Assembly (NCBI GenBank): GCA_964035545.1
Contig: OZ037772.1
Location: 7,255,889-7,319,888, forward strand
Length of the DNA: 64,000 nucleotides
Reading direction: 5' to 3'
Origin: Bugula neritina
Lineage: Eukaryota; Bryozoa; Gymnolaemata; Cheilostomatida; Bugulidae
This document shows, piece after piece, positions 55,450 through 64,000 of the stretch. Position 1 is the first letter of the stretch. Each line of letters begins with the position of its first letter. Both the position numbers and the translations under genes were made by a program. Under the pieces are notes generated by a model. It saw only the letters and a list, made by a program, of their open reading frames with translations, was not told the origin of the DNA and did no database searches.

Positions 55450-56515
55450 TGTGCATGTTTGTTTGTTTGTTTGTTTTTATTTTGTCGTAGTAGGGGACAA
55501 AATTAATTGAGAAAAAATAAACAAAATGACAGGGCCTATGGCGCAATAGCACTGTAGCTAGTCGAGGCACCGAGCCATGAATGGTTGACAGTTATATAAG
55601 ATTTTTGTTTAGGTTTTTGGAAGTTTTTAGCAACTCAAAAAGTATTATTTTTTTATCTGGAAATTTGCCATTAAATGGTCTCTCAGGGCAAGTTTGAAAC
55701 CAGCCTCCCTCCCCACAGCACGAATAGAACTAGGCAACTTATTCCATAGCGACGAACATTGGAATTCCACTCCTCGTTGACCTGCAGCAGTTGATGATGG
55801 AGGAGTTTGTAGGCTGAACTCTGAAAATCTTGTAGGATAGTTATGTGTGAGATGTGTTAGTTGAGAATAGTAAAGTTTATGTGAGAGCAGTATTAGTTTG
55901 AATTTGTGTAGAGTGTGAATAGGCATGATTGAAGAACTAAGAAACAGTGGTTTAGATGGGGAAAGGTGATGCTTTTTATATATAATTCTCAGTATTTACT
56001 TTTGCAGTAAATGTAGTGGTTCAAGATAAATGTTTGCTGCATTACCCCACGATTCTAGGCAAAATGTTAATTTAGAATTTACAAAAGAGTTATATATTTG
56101 TGTTAGAATTTTTCTAGGTAGGTGATGGGAACATTTACTTATCAAGCCTACTAAGGGCCTTAGGTTTTGACAAAGTTTGCTGCAATGTTGTTGCCAAAAA
56201 AGAAGTGAATCTATTATAATACCTAAGAAGGTAGTTGATTTTACCTCCACTAATTTTTTGTTAAACATTTCTAAGGCAAAGCCATTTAAATCTTGTTTAT
56301 TTTGCGCTGTTTTGATTATCATATAGTTTGTTTTACTCATGTTTACAGTTAATTTATTTTTATTGCACCAATTTTCAATTTTCTTTAATTCACAGTTTAT
56401 GATGTCCATATTGTTTAATAGATTTTTTGATTCAAAGAAGAGGTTCGTATCGTCGGCAAATAATATAGGGTCTTTGTTAAATTTTATTACATAATAGTAT
56501 ATATTAATTAAATAT
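55450..56515 (-). mobile_element. 5'-truncated non-LTR retrotransposon (RT fragment)
   Basis: On the - strand an open frame from about 56510 encodes the end of a reverse transcriptase: F-A-D-D-T-N-L-F (DD at 56449-56454), the thumb-side motif N-K-L-T-V-N-x-S-K-T, and T-F-L-G-I-I-I-D. After one in-frame TAA near 55996 the same frame continues to 55645 with the C-terminal N-Y-P-T-R-F and L-W-N-K-L-P-S-S-I motifs seen in CR1/Jockey-type elements. The rest of the RT and any endonuclease are missing, so it is a dead, 5'-truncated copy. A (GTTT)n run near 55458-55475 may be its 3' tail. Confidence 0.88.
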
Positions 56516-56845
56516 TAAAACACCTTGGTTTAATCTGGATATACAATACAAAGAATCTACTGCCTCACAAAATAACCTGAACATGTTAGAACAATAATTT
56601 TAAGTAAAAGATATAATACTTTAGGTTAATATATAAAATGTATAGGAATTGCACTTTTATATGATACCAAAATAGCCAAACATAAAATTTCCCAAAAGTC
56701 TACATTTAAAAAAAACAAAAAGCATACATGCATATGTAAAAATATCGATATAATATGTTATATTTTAACTATACTAAAGAAGTTACTCTACAAATCATTG
56801 AACTGTGTAAGGATCAGCATATATGTCAATATTATTTAGATAAGA
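56516..56845. other. Spacer downstream of gene B
   Basis: AT-rich; it should contain the 3' UTR of the - strand gene B. No clear poly(A) signal was chosen. Confidence 0.45.
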
Positions 56846-59800
56846 TTAATTACAACTTTGGTAGACTCTAAAAGTACTTCCAGTGTAATAACCACACCCC
56901 TTCTGTAGACACAGGATCATCTCATAAAGCTGCTCGTGATGTACATACAGTCCATTCCGAGACACACCTTGAAGCTGCAATAAAAGTCACAGGGTAGATA
57001 ACTCCTAAATCTCCAGATACAATATATTATAATTAATTTGAAACAAATTATTAGAAGGTAGTTTTTAGAACTTTGTACAAAAGGCCTTCAGCTTGTTGTT
57101 TAAGATTCGAAGCTAAACTATAATCAGCAGTGAGCAAAATACAGAGACAATTGCCTTAATGCGATATTTAACAGTTGATTTTTGAAAATTTTACCTAAAT
57201 ATCTAGACTTTTTAAAAAGTGACTATATCAACTGCATTATTTATACATATATATTCAAATGGAATCTAATGTATTATTTTATCTTAACCATATGGATATA
57301 TAACTGTTTCGTGTAAAATTTAATTTTTAAAAACATGATGTAAAATAAAATAATATTTTATAAGAAGAAAGACTCTTACATTGAAACGATCTTCTTCACA
57401 TGACTCATTCACACTGCCATCAATCAGATGTCTGATAATGTCGACACTCTGACTCAGGTGGTTGAAACAAGTGCTCATGTCACTATATTCTGCCTCCAGG
57501 TGACATTTGTGATGTTTTAGTCTTTCTACTATGTTCACACTTCCATCCTATAATATATATACCGAAAAAATAACTGATTATGGTAGTTGACATGTTCTAA
57601 AATTGAAATCTTAGTTTGTTACTGATAATTTTATAAACATACCTAAAATAAAATACAAAGCTTTAAGCTTAGTCAATTGTTGTTCATACCAAAAACTTTA
57701 ATATATAAGTACGATAGATTTCTATAAAATGACTGTATAGTTATGCCGTAAATTGCCTAAAATATATTTTTGGTTATAATAGTGCTTACAAATAATTAAC
57801 TTAAAATAATTTGCATTAAAATATTATAAAAGCTAATGATAATATTATAGGATGAGATTATATATTGACCTGAACACCAGCGCAGTTCAAAGTTCGTGAA
57901 GTGTGTGATGGAGTTCCTTGAGCACACAACTCTGTTCTCTGAAAATATCGAATAGAAAAATTGTATAAAAATGTTCATAGATAAAATTATTACATGCTGA
58001 TTGTACTTTGAATGTAAATATAAATATTTTTTAAATAATTCTACTTCATATAATTTTGAATTTACAGAGCAATAACTTTAAAAGAAACATAATATAGTTG
58101 CTATATGATTTAGACAAATGACTATGCAGCAGCTAAATTAACTCACACCCTTTATGTTAATAGGTGAAGGGAGCAGCCGTGGTCTAGGGGTTAGAGTGTT
58201 TGCCTAGTAAACATGAAGGTCATGGGTTCGAGCCCAGACAATCACCGGCTTTCTATGTACCGATCTTAGATTGATCTTGCTGAGATCGATCCATGGAAAG
58301 ACGCCAAAGATCGATCTCAGTCGTTCTGAGCTGGTCAGTCTGTAGAGCTCGAACTCAGATCGATCTCAATGCAATAAGACCATGGAAAGACGCCAGATCG
58401 ATCCGAGAAGTAGAAAAATGACTGCTCGCTAAAATGTTGTCTGCTAATAAAAATGATAACTTATTGTTAATTACTAAGGAAAGTACTTAATAATTAAGAT
58501 AGCCACCTTTTTAAGTGGCAAAACTTTGACTTTCAGTAAAATGATTAGGAAAACTTAATTATGTAAAATTATGGACGGTAGAAGGTACAAAAAGTGAGAG
58601 CATTTAAATTGAATTTAAACGACTAGTATAACGCACTGTCATTAGTTATTTGCTGCGTAATTTTAAGCCTAATAGTTCCGTAAGTTTATGAATAAGCTGC
58701 ACAACAGCTATTAATTTTATATAAGCTGTCAAGCTAAAATATTAAAATTAATTACATTAAATTGGCTAAATTACTTCATACTAAAAGCTTTACTGCGTAG
58801 AGTTTATAGCTGACGGTAAATTTTAGACTATGAAAATTTTGTTTTTCAACAGCAGTAGCTTTCATCACTCAGGTGGGTGAAAAAATTATGCTATTAAAGT
58901 AGTCTTTACCTAAGAGGAGGCAACTCCGAGAGATCGATCTGACACTCTCATGGAAAAACGATCGATCTGAGCACATGTCTCAGATCGATCTCAGCGAGAT
59001 CGATCTGAGATCGGTACATGGAAAGCCCGTGATTGGCCATTGGTGATGTTAGGAAGAGCATCCAGTCATAATTGCTCTTGTGGCTCATTTAAATAAGTCC
59101 TTAACCCGCTTTAACAAAACCCCTTTTTATCATGGGTTTCTTACAGGGATAGTGACTATAAACTTGCGTGAGTTTTTTATGTTATTAGGTGCAAATTGTC
59201 CTAAAAGTTACAGTCAAAAATCAACAACACTGTGTCATTGTGAACTTGGGTTGTATAGTTAGTATAATAATAAAACTTACAAAAAAATGGTTTGAGAGTT
59301 GTACTATCTCTCTGTGAGCCTGAGCTAGCTCTATTCTAGCCACAAAACCACAGAAGTCACTGGGTACAGCTCTTTTGTTTCTCAAAACCTCTTTAATCTT
59401 ATTGGCTCTAAAATAATTTATTCTACTTTACAATGTATATTAGACAAGGATTTTATTGCTTCTACAAACATATTATTACAAGTTTGTTGACATATATGTC
59501 TAAATTTATACTAATAAAAAACTGTCATTATTTTAATCAGCTAAATAATCATACAATGATATAATATTCAGCACACATTATCATTTTCTGTCTTTTATCA
59601 ACATGCAAGTACAATGAAAGTTCATCAAATTAAATTTATTCTTAGATTACAATACCTTTGAGATGCTTGAGTGCTGATAGCTGCCAGTTCAACAGTTGTT
59701 ATGCAACAGACGACCAGAAGAAGTTTTGAATTATCTAAAACAAATAGATATGTATAAATAATATATAGTTATAATGCTGGTTCTTATTAATGTATAAGTA

Positions 59801-59864
59801 GTATTTGTGTGTTTTAGTTTTATTTAATTGATATAGGTATAAATAATAATAAAAACTTACCCAT
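56846..59864 (-). CDS. Gene B: paralogue of gene A, secreted 8-Cys protein
   Basis: Six coding exons on the - strand, in transcript order: 59864-59861 (ATG G), 59734-59656, 59407-59281, 57938-57870, 57547-57380, 56974-56846 (TAA). Phases are 1, 2, 0, 0, 0; 576 nt, 191 residues. Signal peptide MDNSKLLLVVCCITTVELAA; processing site RNKR; then FCGFVARIELAQAHREI, TELC ... LNC, VERLKHHKC, HLSQSVDII, MILCLQKGCG and a final SCN. All eight mature cysteines of gene A are kept, with one extra Cys in exon 5 (STC). Exons 1, 2, 4 and 5 have exactly the same lengths as in gene A (4, 79, 69, 168 nt). Intron 3 holds a SINE that itself carries an inverted-repeat element. Function unknown, as for gene A. Confidence 0.85.
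58169..59176 (+). mobile_element. SINE interrupted by an inverted-repeat element
   Basis: The SINE head (GGGAGCAGCCGTGGTCTAGG to GAGCCCAGACA) lies at 58169-58250 and its core and tail (GGCCATTGGTGATGTTAGG to GCGTGAG) at 59033-59176. The two halves join into one ordinary SINE. The whole is flanked by TTATGTTAATAGGTG and TTATGTTATTAGGTG, a 15-bp target duplication with one mismatch. The insertion lies in intron 3 of gene B. Confidence 0.92.
58253..59031 (+). mobile_element. GATCGATC-ended inverted-repeat element, copy 2, nested in SINE
   Basis: A 779-bp copy in the opposite orientation to 51909-52597. It shares the terminal CACCGGCTTTC, the internal CATTTAAATTGAATTTAAA and the GAGGAGGCAACTCCG box. 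It has about 90 bp more than copy 1 in the left terminal palindrome region. No open reading frame of note, so it is non-autonomous. Confidence 0.9.
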
Positions 59865-59966
59865 AGTATAAAACTGCAGTGTATGTTTGTTAACAAAACT
59901 ACTATATTTTATTCCAGTTGCTAGAAAGCTCGATTACATTGTGCTAAATTAATGAAACTTTGCGAC

Positions 59967-59977
59967 TTTATATATCT
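59967..59977 (-). promoter_or_regulatory. TATA box of gene B
   Basis: On the - strand ATATATAAAG is followed by TCGCAAAGTTTC, matching the gene A promoter. About 105 bp before the ATG. Confidence 0.7.
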
Positions 59978-61600
59978 TAAGGGAAATTAATTTATTCAAA
60001 ATTTTTAATTTAAATATTTATTACTTGTTTGTACAAGATTATTTTGCTCAAATTAGATTTATATCAAATAGCGATGTCTATTTTTGGGCTCTTTTTATTA
60101 TGTTCATGGGTTGATTCACTGAGCCGTATTTATATATATATACACTGACGTACGCAGATATTATGTTATGTAAATTAGTCAAATTGACGTTACAATGGAA
60201 CACAGTTTTGTAAGTGTGAAAAGTGATGAGCTTTATAATGATTAAAAATTTATGTTGTTTTGAATTTAATATAGCTAATATATTTATTATAAAGAAAATC
60301 GTAAGATGTTTAAAGTAAGATACTAATTGAACAATTACAAGCGTGATAATAATACTTTATCTAAAATATTGCAATAATTGAAATATAAGCTTGAGTTGAC
60401 AGAAAAACTATCATGAAATTTGTGAAAATCGTGTAGGTGTAAAATAAGTAAATGTGTGATTATAAAAACAACTCCTTAACTATTTTGAACAATAATAAAT
60501 TTCTTTGAATGAACGGAAGCTATTGTAGAATTTGCATAATATATATGAATTCAAAAGCCTTGAAATCCGCAGAGTAAACTTATTCATAGCATATATGCTC
60601 CGAAACTTTGCACTTTTCTTGCAATCTAATAAATATGACTCAAGTAAATTAATGTGAATTTTGGCAGGCATCTCAAACTTTCACATTTTCATATTTTTAC
60701 ATAATTTATGGAAGTCGTGCAGTTTACAGAAGTTGAGCAGAAACTGCCAAGTTTTATCAGAGGACATCAAGCTAAGTCTCTATGCTATACTTATTGTTAT
60801 ATTATAGATCACTTTGTAAAATCTGCTGTTTCAAATCCTAAATAACACACTTGAGTTTGCAGAACAAAAATGAAAGGTCACATTCAAGCAACGTATAAAA
60901 GTTTTCATTAGGTCTTTATTGGGCATTTGGAACAAAGAATTTTTTTTGACAAGTGCTATATAATACGAAATTAGTGAAATATTTATAATTTTATTTTCTC
61001 AATCAGTTGAAACTATACAATATTCTCGTTGAATGAACTACAATTCAATAAAACTTATTCTGTTGCGTAATGTGAATTACTTTGACAGATATATTTAGCA
61101 AAACTTCATGAAGAGATAAATAATAATTTTATTGGAGGAGGGGGGGGGGGTTAGCAGAACTGAAAATAATGGTATGATCATAAATTATTAAAGTAGTCAA
61201 CCACTAAGTGTTAAAATTATAGTTACCAATATTTCTTGTAGATCTGAAATACAAAAGAGTTATTTAGTTATATAATAAGCAACTACGAAAAACTTTTCCT
61301 TGGCAATACCATTAGATTATCTCTTACAATAGCTCAAGTATATATAATAGTGTTATAAAAAAATAGTGTATATAATGTCAACCTATAAAAATAATTTATT
61401 AGCATAAATAATCCATAAATATAAAATGAATTGGGACTGGTTGAGCCAAATATTTCATTTTTGAAAACAGTTTTTGAATAAAGTTATTGTCAATGTCTAA
61501 AAGTCAGTCCTATGCTGCTGTATTCTTTGTCTATTAATAGTAAATACATAATTATTTTCCTCCCTAATAGATAAAGTTAATATCTAGCCTGTAAGAATTT
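59978..61600. other. Upstream DNA of gene B
   Basis: No gene seen. Blocks at 60100-60780 match the region upstream of gene A. A G run of 13 bases lies at about 61139-61151. The remainder is AT-rich. Confidence 0.55.
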
Positions 61601-61629
61601 TGGCACAACTCGTCTCTGTATATGCGGGG

Positions 61630-62805
61630 CAAGTTGAACTGCCTTGTGGGAAAGTTGAACCAGTGCCATTTATATTATAATATAAATTTATCCAATTGCA
61701 TTTGGAGAGTAGAATAATGATTTAATAGAGGTTTTTAGAAAAACACAGAAAGATAATTAATTAGCATAAACAAGTATAGCAGGAACTTTTGATGTGATGT
61801 GTCATAGTAACCGCAATATAGACTTCTCAAAGATAGGTGATGCAGAAAATACTTTAGCACCTCAGGCAGCAGCAAGTGGGTAAGCAAGTTTTCAAAAGTT
61901 GCCTTTCCATAGTTTATCTTAAACAAGCATATAGTAACAGATTTAAAGTGGGGTTCTCTAGCTCATATAGAATAAGAAAATACGAGGCATGACTTTCTTA
62001 GATGGCTGTTTGAAGGCTCTCAACAATGTCACATGATTTATGCCTGTCCTTATAGTAGCAGCATGCGTTATGCCGTACTGCTTTGCTTTAGCATATATTT
62101 ATTGCTGTAGCTAAGTTTTCCTATAAACTGCTCCCTGTTTGTTTCTGTATGTTTTTGCATTAATCTGAAAACATTGGCAGAATATTTGAATTACATGCTG
62201 TAGATCTAGAGGTTCATTTGTTCTAGGACTAAAATGCGCATGCTTATATATTTTTTATATAATTAAGATAAAGATCAAATTAAATGCAAAAATGGTGTGC
62301 CCATGCAATTACAACTAATTACATAGTAAAAGTAATTAGTGGCAAAAGTTGAACATGGTTCAACTTGCCCTATACTTTTTATTGCAGTTCAACTAGCCCC
62401 ATGCTGCCGCATGCTACAAATTATTGTCAATATTTGTTGTGAACGCAGCTAGGATATGCTTGCAACTTTAGATTATTTATACCTGCAGGTTTTAGATCAT
62501 GCATTGTTGGCAATACATGCCTAAATTTATTTGACTGAATTATGAAAGCATGAGAAGCAATACATATATATTTTTATAGAAATATAAATTTTTAATTCGC
62601 TCTGTTATTATGCAAATAAAGATGGAAAAAAGGCTCGCCTGAAAATAACTGCTTTGATTCCATATATACTTTAATACATCTGATAATTCACTTAGAAAGC
62701 TCTTATGTAAAGGAGGTAAAATAATGCAATGATGTAAAGAAGAAAATTTCGAGCATTTGCAGTTCTTATAAGCTATCCCTATAATGCAGGTCCAACTAGC
62801 CCCAC
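61630..62805. mobile_element. Possible old inverted-repeat element
   Basis: GGGGCAAGTTGAAC near 61626 and the complement-type GTCCAACTAGCCCC near 62790 could be diverged terminal repeats. Related words (GTTCAACTTGCCC, GTTCAACTAGCCCC) occur inside, near 62358 and 62386. No coding region is visible, so the call rests only on these words. Confidence 0.3.
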
Positions 62806-64000
62806 CCTTCCTGACATTAGTATAAAAAAACTTTAAACTCCACATATAACAAGTTTTCCTAAAAGAAAGTTAGAATTTTCTATTAAAAATTGACATATAA
62901 TTGTCACAGATTTAAAGTGAATATTATATATTAATTATATGTTAATTTCAATATATATAAAACTATTATGTTTGTTTCAATTCGACTATATATTTATATA
63001 CTAGGTAAAAATCTACTACCAACAACTCTAGTATATGTAAATGAAATAAAATGAAAAATTCTGGCTGGCAACCATTAAACATTTCATTGTCCATATTTGA
63101 ATAAATTATCTATAAAAATACTATAGTATAAATATGTTACAAACTTAGTGTGAATTGTCAACTCGTGAATGATTAATTATCCAAGTTGTCTATAAATAAA
63201 TACATTCATATAAATATATAAATAGATTCTAATAAACACAGTTGATATGGACTTGGTTTTCAATAACTCAAAAAAACTAGGTTGAATTACATTAACAAAT
63301 CAGATTCTGCCTTAAAATAGATAAGCATATTATTAGCCTATGCTTTATAGTTTAGTTTTGACACATGTATAATAACATATATCATTCCTTAAAGCAGAAG
63401 AGAGTCCTGTAACAATTAGGTGTAAACATAGCTTTACATTGGCAATCATTATAATTGATCTATCACAGTTGCCTGGATAATGTCTATTTATACCAGAAAG
63501 CTTACTTGATTCTATTTTTTATGAATGAGATGTAAAAATTCTGGAGCCCTTCGATAAAGCTATTTTAAAGAACTGTGAAATTGAATAGAATAATTATTCA
63601 ATTAATTTTCTGTGATAATGAAGAGTATATAAATATATTATAGCAATCATGTTAATAATTTATTGTCATGCAAACAAATTATAAAGATAATGTTTATGTT
63701 TTTAATGTTAAACATTTATATTTGTTCAAGTTATAGCCTTCAGTACTAAATGATCTTTTGGTGTGCTTCTTTTTTGTTCTTTATTCTTTTTAAAACAAAC
63801 TCAAGCAAATACATGTATTTTTATTGAACACCATGAGTAAGCTTTTAATTTTATTGGCCAGTGCAAGGTAATAATTCTCTGTGTATTACTTGTTTGAAAG
63901 AATTTATTTTTGATAACCCAGTGACAACTAAACTAAAAACTAAAACTAAAATTTATAGTATGTTTTATATCAATAGACATTTCAATAATTAAATGCATTC
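62806..64000. other. AT-rich DNA, no gene seen
   Basis: I find no exon-like open frame, RNA gene or known repeat in this last stretch. Confidence 0.5.

Noticed and set aside
55450-56515. Retroviral or LTR element
   Set aside because: The RT motifs and C-terminal region are of non-LTR type; there are no LTRs, gag or integrase.

Overview
This is a eukaryotic, animal-type window: AT-rich sequence with long introns, canonical GT-AG splicing, large microsatellites and tRNA-derived SINEs. The protein content is that of an invertebrate bilaterian. I lean towards a lophotrochozoan (mollusc, bryozoan or similar), but nothing here fixes the phylum and that placement is weak.

Region 1 (1-3403) is non-coding upstream DNA with a GT/GAGTGT array and two long AT arrays. 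Region 2 (3404-43458, + strand) is one complete Notch receptor gene. I could chain 43 coding exons by hand with every splice phase consistent: 7053 nt, 2350 residues plus stop. The protein has a signal peptide, 36 EGF repeats (the canonical number), three Lin-12/Notch repeats, a heterodimerisation domain with a furin-type RVRR site, one membrane segment, a RAM motif, a nuclear localisation signal, ankyrin repeats, a glutamine-rich opa tract and a PEST-like tail ending in VFI. Its 3' UTR runs to about 43.9-44.2 kb. Many of its splice sites abut short tandem repeats that copy the splice site itself.

Region 3 (44.0-60.0 kb) holds two small six-exon genes on the - strand (46510-49574 and 56846-59864), about 10.3 kb apart. 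They are clear tandem paralogues. Each encodes a secreted pro-protein of about 190 residues with a signal peptide, an RNRR/RNKR processing site and eight conserved cysteines in the mature part. I do not recognise the family. The exon plan (helix exon, short loop exon, long helical exon, terminal helix exon, all joined by phase-0 introns) resembles that of vertebrate short-chain class I cytokines. This is the most interesting candidate novelty in the window, and the cytokine link is only a hypothesis.

The DNA between and around these genes is repeat-rich: tRNA-derived SINEs with target-site duplications, a pair of GATCGATC-ended inverted-repeat elements (one nested inside a SINE), foldback elements in Notch introns, a hAT-like MITE, a 5'-truncated non-LTR retrotransposon with a FADD reverse-transcriptase box, and (CA)n and (ACAAT)n arrays. 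Region 4 (60-64 kb) has no gene that I can support.
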